A stretch of 64,000 nt of DNA from Lamellibrachia columna (Eukaryota; Annelida; Polychaeta; Sabellida; Siboglinidae). Position 1 is the stretch's first letter. Each line of letters begins with the position of its first letter. The position numbers and the translations under genes were made by a program. The stretch lies in contig OY759264.1 of assembly GCA_963662155.1 (NCBI GenBank), positions 13,971,634 through 14,035,633 on the forward strand, read 5' to 3'. Of the stretch, positions 27,001-39,124 are shown piece by piece. The notes beneath the pieces are model-generated. The model was not told the DNA's origin, searched no databases, and saw only the letters and a list, made by a program, of their open reading frames with translations.

Positions 27001-28409
27001 GGCAATTTTTCGCCACAACGCACGAGTGCGTAGTAATTCATGCATAAATTGGTAAACATTGACGGGTATGGCACGTTCAGCCATTTTAAAAGAGTTAGTA
27101 ATATGTGATGTAGAATAAACTCATAAACATTTAAGAAATTTTGGTGGTCTCGTTTTCTTATAATCGTGCAAAACGTTAACATGGTCACCAATAGGAAATG
27201 TCACTGTAGGCTGATCCCTGTAATAGTAGTCTGGTGGTACTTGTTTTGCCGCGACGTAAACATAAAGAACAATTCAAACTAATAGGTATACTTACATAAT
27301 GAACAAAGCTCTCGTTTCCTCTTAACTTCACGACGATGGCCTGTTGGTAAAGAGAATCCATCCAGTAACCGTCGTCAACTCTTTCGGTTGTCGTTGTGGC
27401 CAGTGGAATACCTCTACATTCGGTCCACATCACGTGGCATATAGCCAGAGCGACATCTGTTGGGAAAACAAATAGAATACAATTAAACGTTAGTAACGTA
27501 ATACCCGAAATTACAACATTAAGTCCGATCGTTTTATCGTAAAGTCATGTTAGATAGTGCAAACACCGAGATCGCCTAAGCGTGTTTTAGTGAACCATGT
27601 TTAGCAAATACATTATGCCCGTTATATGTTATTTTGAATTTTTCGGGATGAATATGATTAAATTGCAAGCGGACGCGAACACAACTTTGCGGATGTTATT
27701 GCAAAGGCGTCGGAACCGAGGGGGGACCTGGCCCGTAATTTTAGATAAGAGGGCTTGTGTATACTTTGTCCCCTCCCCCTCCCCCTCCCCCTCCCATAAA
27801 CCCCAATGTTTGCTAGAATTCAGGCACAGATTTCTAGGGGCACGTGACCCTCACCTCCACCCCAGGCCATAGCTCGCAGCCAACAACTTCGCCGCCCCAC
27901 TCCTAAAAAAAATTAAACGGCTTCCGACGCCTATAATATGAACATCACGTGATCTCGTGAACGCCTTGCCATGGTAAACGTATTCACCAACGGAATGACG
28001 AATGGTTTACTCAGGTGAAGGGTATCTGAAGATTGAACTACCCAAAAACTAGACTGCGATAATGAAGTCAGAATGTGGTACGCCACTATCACGAATTGTT
28101 ATTACCACGACAAACTGTGAACAGGTAACTCTAAATCCGCACTAAATTGGCATAATACAATGCAATATAACAAGAAAAACTGATATTACGCTGAAATGCC
28201 GCGCTCAATAGCACTTCAAAACCAAAGGGATAGGTTGTTTCAAATCGGTTTACAATATCAATTCATGAGGAGTGATCACGCGAGCGACGCTGCATAATAA
28301 CGGTTGCTCGGTCGTAAATGTCGTTTGTTTTCGATAAACCACAGCCTAAACGTCAACAAATTACCAGCACTAAGTTGTTCTCGCAATACTCACATATCTT
28401 GGCGATCAT
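24089..28409 (-). CDS. Putative secreted long-chain helical-cytokine-like protein, left-arm copy (complete, 5 exons)
   Basis: Coding exons read on the minus strand: exon 1 28394-28409, exon 2 27296-27456, exon 3 26460-26630, exon 4 24780-25022, exon 5 24089-24268 (stop). Lengths 16+161+171+243+180 nt give 256 residues, and every junction is GT/AG. Intron phases are 1-0-0-0. Known: human IL6 and CSF3 (G-CSF) also have five coding exons, a very short first exon and phases 1-0-0-0. Seen: hydrophobic signal peptide (residues 1-21, MIAKIYVALAICHV...), sequons NES (N53) and NET (N155), cysteines 60, 78, 144, 154, 160 and 174 beyond the signal region, and helix-like stretches near 33-52, 117-136, 165-197 and 222-250. 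The LGIPC segment in exon 4 recalls the LGIP of G-CSF before its helix B. Inferred: an extracellular four-helix-bundle ligand. The exon model is strong; the family is a structural guess. Introns 3 and 4 carry antisense LINE tails. Confidence 0.82.
24525..24770 (+). mobile_element. LINE reverse-transcriptase C-terminal tail in intron 4 (left arm)
   Basis: Plus-strand frame KTEVDGRRRRGRQTLRRRDS ... SDPTLQGTSGKKEG matches the GRRxRGRxxxRWxDxV...SDP tail of RTE-like LINE proteins. Antisense to the host gene. Confidence 0.7.
25109..25490 (+). mobile_element. LINE protein C-terminal remnant in intron 3 (left arm)
   Basis: Frames give GNEDILRRANDKWKIMFGIR, RKAEFLRHVMRKKN, then after a stop LEHPVTTGKI, SRRRLRIKIPDGLSAWL and RDRGKYRIM. 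This order is typical of endonuclease/reverse-transcriptase LINE C-termini. Degenerate. Confidence 0.75.
25900..26330 (-). repeat. Inverted repeat inside intron 3, partner at 30.1-30.56 kb
   Basis: Contains gcgaaatatcaaatc..., gttagatctgatacgtac and agtaacatccgcagttta, the diverged reverse complement of 30.12-30.56 kb. The pair brackets exons 1-3 and the promoter. Confidence 0.65.
26660..26795. repeat. GGTGGT minisatellite in intron 2, left arm
   Basis: Pyrimidine-rich (CCACCA) on the sense strand, about 30 bp upstream of exon 3. Confidence 0.9.
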
Positions 28410-28460
28410 GATCAGCTTCTTGAGTTTGTGCCTTGCCTTCCGGACGACTCCGAGTCGCTG

Positions 28461-28467
28461 TTTTATA
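28461..28467 (-). promoter_or_regulatory. TATA box of left-arm cytokine-like gene
   Basis: TATAAAA on the minus strand, 52 bp upstream of the start codon. With initiation about 30 bp downstream, the 5' UTR would be only about 20-25 nt. The surrounding sequence is conserved in all three gene copies. Confidence 0.65.
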
Positions 28468-28559
28468 AGACATTTCGCCGGCGGTTTTCCCCAGGGCACT
28501 TTCAGATGCTATAAACCTGAAGTGACGAAAGCGGGCCGCCGAAAGGTTTGAATGGTTTC

Positions 28560-28760
28560 ACTTTTGTAGACAATTCAGCACAATGTTGGAATGTCTGCGC
28601 GTCCCTGACCACTCTCGCTGCCGGATATGTGATCGATGACTCGACCGGCGCACGTGGTCAGTGGTTATAGCGGCGCGCGAAAAATGAAAGCAGCGTGGCC
28701 GACTAAGCTCGCCTGGCTGATATTGGTTTGGACGCAGTCCCGCCGTATCGAATGGCGGGT
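28560..28760 (-). promoter_or_regulatory. Conserved GC-rich promoter-proximal block, left arm
   Basis: A GC-rich stretch about 100-300 bp upstream of the TATA box is shared with block A (about 2375-2570) and the right arm (53390-53590). It includes an E-box-like CACGTG (gcgcacgtggtcag) and GCGCGCGAAAAATGAAAG. It is more conserved than the AT-rich DNA beyond it, so it may hold cis-regulatory sites. No factor is assigned. Confidence 0.4.
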
Positions 28761-30114
28761 AGGGCCCTTAGCAAAATTCAACATACAATTCTCCGTAGCA
28801 TAGTGGAATTGGGAATATAAAAAATAGAATACTATATATCCTATATTGACTTAGTTTACGTCCACTTAACTTTTCTAATATTTTGTATGCAATTTGTAGG
28901 ATTTAATATAGTTCTACAGAGCATAGCTGAATATTGTGCTGAAAACTATGGAATGCTACCAATTCTATAGAAATGTCCGTAAATATCCTATAGAGTATTA
29001 TATATAAATCCAATAGAATATATTATAAATATTCTATACAGATATAGAATATTTCTATATCTGTATAGAATATATATATTCTATCTGAGTTGTACACAAT
29101 AATATCGTCTTCACAAAATATCCTATAAAATATTCTAAAAAAAATACTGAAGATTTCTGATAAGGGAGCCTATAGCACCCATTTCTTTCTTGATTCGAAT
29201 CCTTATTGTCTCGTTTAACGGGTTTCTTCTTCTTTTATCTGGCTTTATTGATGGATAACACGCTGTGTGCTGCGTGGTTTATATGGAATGTGTTGCGCCG
29301 GCCATATGTACAGTTAAGATTGCCTGTCTGGGCGCTCGTTCGTGAAATTTGGTTTGTTAACAAAGTTAACACTTCCGTTCAAAAAATATTAAATGTGTGC
29401 ATTTTCCTTATGGTGCAGCAGTGCGCAGTTGTTTCAAAGCTGTATAACTTGGAAGGGAAAGGCGCGATGGTTAGCCCCGATCTGCTCCAGAATTTTGTTT
29501 ACATTAGCAGTGGCGTATTTAGCCCCCCGGCTTCACTTTTTTATTTTTTCGTATGTAATCTGTTGCGCCAGCATGGTAGACTATTGTGTGACTAAGCTTG
29601 CCCCCTCCAGCCCCCTTCCAGCCCCCCTCCCGCCTCCCCCCATTTGGCCTCATCATTTGCGACATCCTATCTAGACACACCACTGTGCATTACAGGTGCC
29701 TCCCCCCAAATTCCCGTCTACTAACGGGTCTATGCTACTAACGGGACTATACGTATTTATGTAACACGCAATAAACTGTTATCGCGTGATTCAACGTGTG
29801 GATTTTACTTCTGGTCATCCCAGACGTAAATGGGAATGTAATGCGATTTCCAATGGTTAACAGAAGGACTGTTTGATGGGATACGGCGACACTGAAAATA
29901 CTATTTATGACATATTGGCTGGTTAAGCATAATATCCATGCAAATTCTTGCTATCGAAATTTTACCCATTTTACTAAAAAAAAACACGAATTGGCGATGA
30001 ATTAAAATATGCTAGTTTTACGATATATTTAGATACCGCTTTACTGTAATAAAATACATACCAATAAATGTTCACATCTGTAGCACTTGAATAGCTTAAA
30101 GTGCCTAATCAATT

Positions 30115-30565
30115 CGATATTTTTTGCTAGTCTCATTTCAAATTAAGTTTGCGAAAAACCAAACCTATTCAATGTCCACTACAGCTTGCTAGCTCGTTTG
30201 TCCAACTTTTGCGTGTAGTTTTTATGAAATCACCAGACAAACTATGAAATTAGTTAATGCTTGTTGAAGCATTTACTGAAGTGAAAATCGAAATGCTGAA
30301 AAGTCACGATTTTGCTCCCTGGTGAAATTTCGTAACTCTGTCATGTGATCAGCGAGAGTACGGAAGTCACGCCCATGATCAGCATTGACCCATACAGTGT
30401 TTACTATTTTTGATATGCACTATTTTGAACCGTACCAGATCTAACGACTAAAGTCAATTCTTTCGATGATTTGAACAATAATAGGCATTTTTTTATTAAG
30501 TTTACTGCGGATGTTACATAAACTATTCACACAATACATATTTGGACACCAATTAACCAGATTTG
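30115..30565 (+). repeat. Upstream partner of the intron 3 inverted repeat
   Basis: Also present in block A at 4.32-4.78 kb. Absent from the right arm, where it falls in the 1.5 kb deletion. Confidence 0.65.
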
Positions 30566-30569
30566 CGAT

Positions 30570-31290
30570 AGGCTAAATCAGTTGAGGAAGCAGTTTTAAG
30601 TAATATGCGCAGTCGGTTTAATATACATACGATTTATTACAATAATTGGCATAGTTGACATTGATCGTTAAATCGGGTAAATTGCAAACATGTAAAAAAC
30701 TTATGTCATTGTATATAGAACCGGACTACTTTAACCGAATTATCACATTGGCGTAATAACCTTCTGGTTCTTGCCGATTGTCGTATGGACAGAGACATAT
30801 GACTGGGTAGACAGAAACATATGACAGGATCCAGTCAACATTAATGTAACATTTTGTCCAATGATTTAATAATAAATAAACTAACACATTTTCAGAAAGG
30901 AGCTAGCACGTCATAATGGATACTATATGGGTTTGATTTTTTGCGAAATCTAAAACGAAATCTGAAGAAAGCCTATCATATAAACTAGAACTAAAATAAC
31001 AATTCATGTTAAATAAATAGCTAGTTTTAGTTAGCTAATGCAGCTAGCGATAAAATGTTTTACCCGGCATGCCACTAAAACTGTAAAATCATTAATCGCT
31101 GAAAATATGTTTTCAAACATTTTTGGTATTAGTTCATTTACCTCCCGGTTGTTACCCTGCCATTTATCCACTTCGTGCATTTACTATTTACCCCTGAATA
31201 CACCAGTCCCCCTGCCAGGTCGACCTATTCAAACGTGTATTTGTCAGCTGCAGTGTTAACCAATGATATCAGGCGCATTCGGTACTAAGT
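30570..31290. other. Left-arm sequence lacking in the right arm
   Basis: Part of the 29.79-31.29 kb interval missing from the right arm. AT-rich; no gene recognised. Confidence 0.5.
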
Positions 31291-31739
31291 TTTCGGGAAC
31301 TTAATTGGCTTTAGCCCGGTCGTCGCTGGTCGGACGGGTAATGGCAGGCATTTCCTTGAATTGCTCTTTGAAGTTAGCGCGCGCGCGCCTTGTTCCTGGA
31401 AACAAGTCCGACCAAGAGAGCATGTGGAACGAAGTACAAATGATTCAGCGTACTTCCATAAGTTGTGTAGGACACGTGCCGGGGTAGAGTAACACCCACT
31501 GCTACCACTGGCTCGTGAGGGTCAACTACAGTACATTTAACGGTAGATGATATATATTTGCCATATTTGTTAGGAATTGTATTGTAGAATATTGTGGAAT
31601 GTTTACGGTGTACCGTATTTTTACAGTATTGTGGTTTAGAATCTACGGACATTGTGTGTCGTAACAATTGCGGTCAAACGAGTGGGAACTCGTGTGTCAA
31701 CTACATACCGTAAATGTAACTTTGGCCTTGTCACATACA

Positions 31740-32589
31740 AGGATGATATTGCACATGAAATGTACACCACACATATCACAAAGATATCCAATGCACATGG
31801 AATGTACACCACACATATCACAAAGATATCCAATGCACATGGAATGTACAACACACATATCACAAAGATATCCAATGCACATGAAATGTACACCACACAT
31901 ATCACAAAGATATCCAGTGCACATGGAATGTACAACACACATATCACAAAGATATCCAATGCACATGGAATGTACAACACACATATCACAAAGATATCCA
32001 GTGCACATGGAATGTACAACACACATATCACAAAGATATCCAATGCACATGGAATGTACAACACACATATCACAAAGATATCCAGTGCACATGGAATGTA
32101 CAACACACATAAACAAAAAATATCCATTGCACATGGAATGTACACCACACATATCACAAAGATATCCAGTGCACATGGAATGTACACCACACATATCACA
32201 AAGATATCCAATGCACATGGAATGTACAACACACATATCACAAAGATATCCAATGCACATGGAATGTACACCACACATATCACAAAGATATCCAGTGCAC
32301 ATGGAATGTACACCACACATATCACAAAGATATCCAATGCACATGGAATGTACACCACACATATCACAAAGATATCCAATGCACATGGAATGTACAACAC
32401 ACATATCACAAAGATATCCAATGCACATGGAATGTACACCACACATATCACAAAGATATCCAGTGCACATGGAATGTACAACACACATATCACAAAGATA
32501 TCCAATGCACATGGAATGTACAACACACATATCACAAAGATATCCATTGCACATGGAATGTAGAACACACATATCACAAAGATATCCAA
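31740..32589. repeat. 42-bp minisatellite, about 20 copies (left arm)
   Basis: The unit contains acatatcacaaagatatcca and tgcacatggaatgtac. 42 bp is 14 codons, so long frames stay open on both strands (for example HITKISNAHGMYNT). Variants alternate at two positions (ccaatg/ccagtg and tacaac/tacacc). These ORFs are not treated as genes. Confidence 0.95.
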
Positions 32590-33197
32590 ATTAAAGCATT
32601 TATATAATTACCTTTTATTGAAGATATTACTTCTCAATTTAAAAAAGCTCACCAATATCAATTATTAAATTAAATCAATGGTAAACACGATCTGATCATA
32701 TATCCGACCAATGTATACGGCATGAATCGAAACGACATACATTTAGCAAGACATACACCGATGTATTTACACATGTCCGTGCATCAATGGTATGTTTAAT
32801 CGGTGCACACGTACCGTGACATACGACTCGGTACTTACTCGATACGTTTGTCAATATTGACAAACGGCAACGTAAATACCGCGCTGTAGATTGCGGTGTT
32901 GAGAATACTTTGTTCTCCTCGATAGAATATAGGAAAATAAATCCCATGACGTCATATCGTAGCAAAATATATCTTCACATATTTGCAAGGTGATTTTATG
33001 GGGAAATATACCACCCTTTGCAATATAGTAATACACTAATCTTAGACAGAATGTCAAGTGGCGTAGAAAGCCGGTTTTGCGGTCAGTGCTAGTATCGCGC
33101 TCGGCCCTAATTGGTTGTGACGTTGTATCCTTGATCGCTTCCTTTCTTAATTGTTGCACTGTAAAAATCAGTGAATGAAAAGCACTGAATGTCACCG
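32590..33197. other. Conserved segment with a 114-codon frame in both arms
   Basis: The minus frame 32851-33195 and its mirror 50613-50957 stay open (MTFSAFHSLIFTVQQL...), but block A lacks most of it and there is no splice or codon support. Probably not a gene. Confidence 0.25.
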
Positions 33198-33375
33198 CTA
33201 ATGTTGGTTGTTGTTTGTTGGGATATTACAATTACTAATAGTTCTCTGAATGAGGTCAGAAGGGTGTAGGCCAGTCCCAAATAGACACATGGCTGACTGT
33301 TCTAGATTGGGTTTTACCTGTACCACTGTAGGCTCGGTATCTAGGGATATCACATTCCTGTACGTCGGAAGAATA
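33198..33375 (-). CDS. Exon-like module, left arm copy 3
   Basis: Mirror of 50433-50610. Open frame containing SLDTEPTVVQVKPNLEQSA, acceptor tttatttctag. Confidence 0.35.
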
Positions 33376-33599
33376 CTAGAAATAAAAAAACGGGGATATG
33401 GTCTGATGTATGTTCGTGTTTGCAGGTATGTTACAACGTGGGTGGTCTTTTTCACCTGCTGAATTATGGTAGTCTATTTTAATCTGGAACAAGAATGTGT
33501 ACTATCAAACCTATCTTATTGTTCACACATGGCCTGAAATTATTTAATTTGGGTTGACATTTAAAAAAAATATACCTTCTTGGTTTGTATGCATATGCT

Positions 33600-34000
33600 C
33601 ACGGATCATTATTATTGCGATGAGCTTCAGCTTTGTCTGTCCTTCTTTGATATGCATGTTCCAAAATCTGCCTGATTATTTTCCTTCACTGTTGTCGTTT
33701 GGCCGGACGCGCCTTAGACTCATTACTGCAGTGATTTATTTTCCGTCCGGTTTTCTTTAACCGCACATCGAAGGTGGACGCCATGTCTTGCTGGTCGTCA
33801 TATTCCGTCTCGTTTTACATCCATGTCATAAAGTGTGGTTTTTGCTACCCGCTTCCTTGTTCTATTCGCAACGGCTCGCCCTGATTCCAGATTCATTCTC
33901 TTTCACTCGGAAACCAAGTCGCTTTTTCAAAGGTCGAAACGTTACCTGACTATCGAATGCTTGCGGACTACAGAAATATCCCACTGCGCCCACCTAAATG
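33600..34000 (-). pseudogene. Left-arm broken copy of the 131-residue ORF
   Basis: Relative to the right arm, an ACG codon is replaced by TGA (tcataaagtg on the plus strand) and one T is missing from the run near 33815, shifting the frame. Confidence 0.35.
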
Positions 34001-34279
34001 AGCAAAGGTTTGTTTGTGCTTCCCCACAATCATTTCCCCCTCTAATTGGTTCCTCGTCTTTGCTGGCGCTTCACCCACAATGCAACAGCAGTCTAGTTCC
34101 TTGTCTTTTGTGACACAATTCTTGCGTGCACGGCGAATCACAGTAACCGTGCGCGGGAGAATTCCGGAAGGCAAATTGTGCCATTAATATAATACTCGCC
34201 TACGTCAAAGGCGCTACAAAGGAAAACATACGTTATTATATAGCTAAGAACTTCACCCCTCAAGGTCAACGTGAATGTA

Positions 34280-34495
34280 GGTGATTGTAAGCCGGGACAT
34301 TACAATTACTAACAGTTCTCTGAATGAGATCAGAAGGGCATGGGACAATGAGATCAGAAGGGCATGGGACAATGAGATCAGAAGGGCATGGGACAATCCC
34401 AAATAGACATCCTGCTGACTGCTTTAATTTGAGTTTGAACCTGCACCACTGTTGACTCGGTATCTAGGGATTCCATCCGTGTATGTCGGGAGAAT
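34280..34495 (-). pseudogene. Exon-like module, left arm copy 2 (frameshifted, with internal triplication)
   Basis: A one-base insertion near the VVQV segment shifts the frame. A 26-27 bp stretch (gatcagaagggcatgggacaat) is present about three times, at 34327-34400. Confidence 0.4.
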
Positions 34496-34499
34496 ATTT

Positions 34500-35430
34500 A
34501 AACGGGGATAACGTCTGGTATTGTGGATAACTAAATATCAACTACTACTATTGCTGTTGCTGCAGCATAACACCCAACTATAACTTAACGAAACGTGTGT
34601 TTGCGCAACCGGAAGGAAACCCCTAATGCACTTTAACATGTGACGAGAAACACTGCCAAGAAGTATCATATATATTCATAAATTTTATTCAATTGGCAGT
34701 GTTGGGTCTAAGTAACTACCACAATGTCGTGTAGTACGAATTTCTATTTCCATTCCCGCCGTCAAAATTAATCTACACTGCAGCAGATGCAGAGCTTGAA
34801 TCCTCACCAGTGGTGATGAGGACATTGAGCCATGGCCTGTCCCTTTGGTTTACATTTTTGATTGCTTTCGTGTGTAACCTGATGCGCCACCACGTGGTAG
34901 CATGGTAATCTAATGGATGAATAAGCCCTCTTCCCCTTTGTTAGATCTTAGATATCCAACAGGTGTTCACTCTCTGAGTATTAAGTCACACAACAAAAAT
35001 AACTCCTGTGTTCTTTGTAGTATAAGGGTGTAAACTACCACAGCTGTATAGAGTGCACATAATAAAATAATTATAGTTATATTGTAACATTTGTATTGTA
35101 CATGTTTACATTGTCTATAAAGGTGGCTACACAATGCATATTATTATCCTTGAGATTTTTGTTTTTGTCTTTAGATCCGTATTTCCAGCAGGAGAATCTC
35201 CATAAACCAAACTATTTAACTCGGCACCTCTACATTTTAGATTTAAGTTATTTTGATGCAAAAACGGAACCTGCAGCGGACCCAGGGGGGTCTTAGGGGT
35301 CTCAAGACCCCCCCAGGCCATGGATGGGGGTCTTAGACCCCCCTCTTGTGTCCGTGGCAAATATTACGGTAAAGGAACACGTGTATGAGCCTACGTCGGA
35401 ACTAGTGTCAATCTAAAGACAACGCTTGTG
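34500..35430. other. Unassigned left-arm segment
   Basis: Contains a short perfect inverted repeat with runs of G and C near 35285-35345 (ggggtctta / taagacccc), mirrored at 48455-48515. No gene. Confidence 0.35.
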
Positions 35431-35439
35431 TTTGCTGCA

Positions 35440-35890
35440 TTATGTCGGTTGATTGCGAGCATGACGCCTCGCACGCTTGATCTTTTGATCTTGATCTGCA
35501 TAAAAGGCCTCGTACACATGTAACGTTGTTGTTTTGGTCTTAGCCTTCAGGCGTGATGTAAAAAATAAATTGGCATCAAATCTGGTTCCCAGGCCCACAC
35601 CATTGTTAGCAAGGTTAGCATTTTGCTTTGTTTCTCTCAATATTACAGAGACGTATATCCCGAAAAGAGTTGGGGCTAGAACACAGTTCTGCTTCGCACC
35701 ATTTACAATAGGAAAGGGTTCTGATGTCATTCCATCGGCTTAGGCAGTGCCTTGCATGTTTTTTGTGGAATGATTTGATAAAATCAAGTAAGATTGGATT
35801 TTTTTTTCTTGAGACTAGTGAAGAGCGATTCTCGAGTTTTGAAATATTAGCTAGGACTGACTGAAACCCCCCTGCCAACAAACCTCGATC
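35440..35890 (-). mobile_element. LINE reverse-transcriptase fragment (left arm)
   Basis: FIKSFHKKHAR, then in another frame TSEPFPIVNGAKQNCVLAPT, RLKAKTKTTTL and FYADQD, the decayed equivalent of the catalytic F/YADD. It inserted into DNA that block A still shows uninterrupted near 8060. Confidence 0.85.
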
Positions 35891-36287
35891 CGCCCCTGGG
35901 AACTAACCCAACACGTGGTCTGTATTATATGTAAATATCTTGTGTTATGGTAATAACAATCTTTGTTGACAATGTAAATAAAACGTTACACATTGTTTTA
36001 ATAATAACTAATAATACACGGTTCTTTCATAGCTATATATGTACTATACAGATCAAAGTTCTTCACAATAAAAATAATCCATCAACAAAAATACACATAA
36101 TTATGCTTATAATCCAATATTAAAAAACATACATTATGCTATGTTATGTTGTGTCATGTTGTATTATATTATATTGATGGTTAATTTAAGTTCATTTAAA
36201 CGTATGTAAGTCCTTAGTGGCGCGCATAGCAACAGACAGCCGATTCCAGAGTGGGGGATACTAAAATCCCAAAGGCATGTCTCCCAA

Positions 36288-39085
36288 TCACACGCTTTGT
36301 CCCACATGTTCACTAAGCGTCAGGGTGTTGATGTCGCAGCTTGCGTAGTGCCTGTGTGACAGCACAGCGCACATACAACGTAACGACAACAACAATGCGT
36401 CAGTGAAATGAGGCTTATGTGAGATTATTAGATCAATAACCCTCCGATTCGCTGTGATCTCGGCTGTGCGGCAGACGCCGTCCGTGGAAGCCGGATAACA
36501 TCTGTTCTGCGTACTGTTTTCGTGCAAAGCGCACTAAAGGGGACTGGAGGTTGACTATTTTTTAATGTCGGTCGCGGGCAAAATATAACCACATTTGCGT
36601 CATGCAGGGCAACGCGGTGAAGTGTTACAGAACTACTATCGTTTTAACTCGCTTAAGTATTATACGTACAGTCGTTGGAAATTCACAACTTGTGGAATTT
36701 ATTTTAGTATGACGGCAGTTGTTAGAAAAACACGAAGTTTTACTATAATTATTAGAGACATATGTTTGTAAACATATTCTGACGTTAGTATTGCATGTTC
36801 TACGTACTTACGCTGTGTCATAACATTGTTACATTGTCATTTTTTCAACAGCTACAGCATGGCTAGATATTTCCCAGATAAGTGAAACTAATATCAACAT
36901 AAACAGATTGTGGTGAAACACAGGCCGTAAACTAATGTCAACATAAACTGAGTGTGGTGAAACACAGGTCCTAAACTAATGTCAACATAAACTGAGTGTG
37001 GTGAAACACAGGTCCTAAACTAATGTCAACATAAACATAGTGTAGTGAAACACAGGCCCTAAACTAATGTCAACATAAACAGAGTGTGGTGAAACACAGG
37101 CCCTAAACTAATGTCAACATAAACAGAGTGTGGTGAAACTCAGGCCCTAAACTAATGTCAACATAAACAGAGTGTAGTGAAACACAGGCCCTAAACTAAT
37201 GTCAACATAAACAGAGTGTGTTGAAACACAGGCCCTAAACTAATGTCAACATAAACAGAGTGTGGTGAAACACAGGCCCTAAACTAATGTTAACATAAAC
37301 AGAGTGTGGTGAAACGCAGGCCCTACACTAATGTCAACATAAACAGAGTGTGGTGAAACACAGGCTCTAAACTAATGTACCGTATAATTTGACTGTCATC
37401 TGTTTACGAAGTCGACCTTTCCGTTCAACAAGCAACAAGATAACATGATACATGGTCAAACTACCAATGGGTAAATGATCAAGCTTACAAAATCTGTTCG
37501 CTCTTAGCGTCATGTTATATTTAATACAACCTATTACAAAATATTTCTTGTTTTTATATCTGTAAGCAGGATATTGTGTTTTATTATTTTTGGGATTTGT
37601 TGGTGGTCACGTCAAAAAAAAATTACTTGTTTTTCCGGTTACTGGTACGTAATGTTGTGCATTTGTTTGTATATAATTGCGTTGGATACATTATGGCTTA
37701 GGGTAATTTAGCAGCCAACTACCCCGTCATCTTTGAAAGTGGCTTTTCAAGTGCCACTAACAAAACAGGAAAGGAGGCCGAACACTTCTCTGTGATCTGT
37801 AATCATGTGTCAATGTATAGTTTGTTCTGTATTTAATTTCAGCTGATGTCATAAATGTACAAATAACTATATCTACTTTGTTGTGACTTTTCCCTGTGAC
37901 TTTTATCCATGATTTTTATCCTGTGACTCTTGTCTATGATTTTTTCCCTGTGACTTTATGTCTACTTTCAATGAACCACGACTGTTTCTCGACCGTTGCC
38001 TTTCAATGTAACTGAAGCATCGAAACCGCCACGGTTGAGTGCATTAAAGGCACCGAATATCAACGCGAATGTAGGTTATTGTTAGACGGGATATTACAAT
38101 TACTAATAGTTCTCTGAATGAGGTCAGAAGGACACGGGACAGTCCCATATAGACACGAGGTTGACTATTCTAGATGTAGTTTTACCTGTACCACTGTAGG
38201 CTCGGTATCTAGGGATTTCAAAACAAAATATGTCGGGAGAATGCTAGAAACGAAAAACGGGGATACGATCTGGTACGAGTTCATGTTTGCAGGTATATTA
38301 TAATGTGGGTTGTGTTTTTTTACCTGCGTGCTGAAATATGAGAGTCTATTTTAATTTGGGACAAGAATGCGTACTATCAAACCTATCTGTTCACATATGG
38401 CATGACATTCTCTAATCTGCACATTTTGGTAAAAACAAACTTGAAAATATACGTTCTTCGAATGTATATATTTTGCTCAATGATCATTGTTATTGCATTG
38501 GACTTCAGCTTTGACACGTGTAAGGTATCATGTGTTTTAGTAAGGTGACCTGGACACCATCGATACCGGGGCACCATAGGCCATGGGGCACCATGAACAC
38601 CGGGGTACTATGGGCACTGGTGAACAATGGGCACCATGGGCCTCGGGACACCATGGGCACCGGGGATTGTGGGATCAACCAGTGCATGCTCAAGATAAGC
38701 AAAACGCATGCAGACGGTAGTGACACTAATTATACACGGCTCTCATATTTCTGCAGTAAAATGCATTTGAGAAACAAAAAGATTACTTGTTTTTCCATGT
38801 ATTTTGCATTTCAAGTATGGTGCATCAACTTCCATCCTCTGTGAAATCATATAAATTATTACATTCATTGTTTTAATATGAGCTGAGCCAAATTGTCAAA
38901 TGGGTGTATTTTAGTGTCAGTAAAATGTAAAGGACATCTGTCTTCGCATCAGAAAATCCAATTTTGATTCTAAAAAATAATAGCATTCTAAAACTGTAAA
39001 TGACTTTCCACATTATTCTAGTTGACGACAACTTTTAAGTAGGTTTATGAAATAATATATTTAATTCATTTACAATAGTTTTACA

Positions 39086-39124
<39 letters not shown>

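Noticed and set aside
28318..28551. 77-codon ORF conserved in all three duplicons (MSFVFDKPQPKRQQ...)
   Set aside because: It is antisense to the promoter, exon 1 and first donor of the cytokine-like gene. Its conservation is explained by those elements.
31636..32594. 303-317 residue ORFs on both strands
   Set aside because: Produced by a 42-bp tandem repeat without stops; equally open on both strands and with no splice or promoter context.
31740..37377. Regular repeats considered as a CRISPR array
   Set aside because: Units are contiguous tandem copies with no unique spacers, in eukaryotic DNA.
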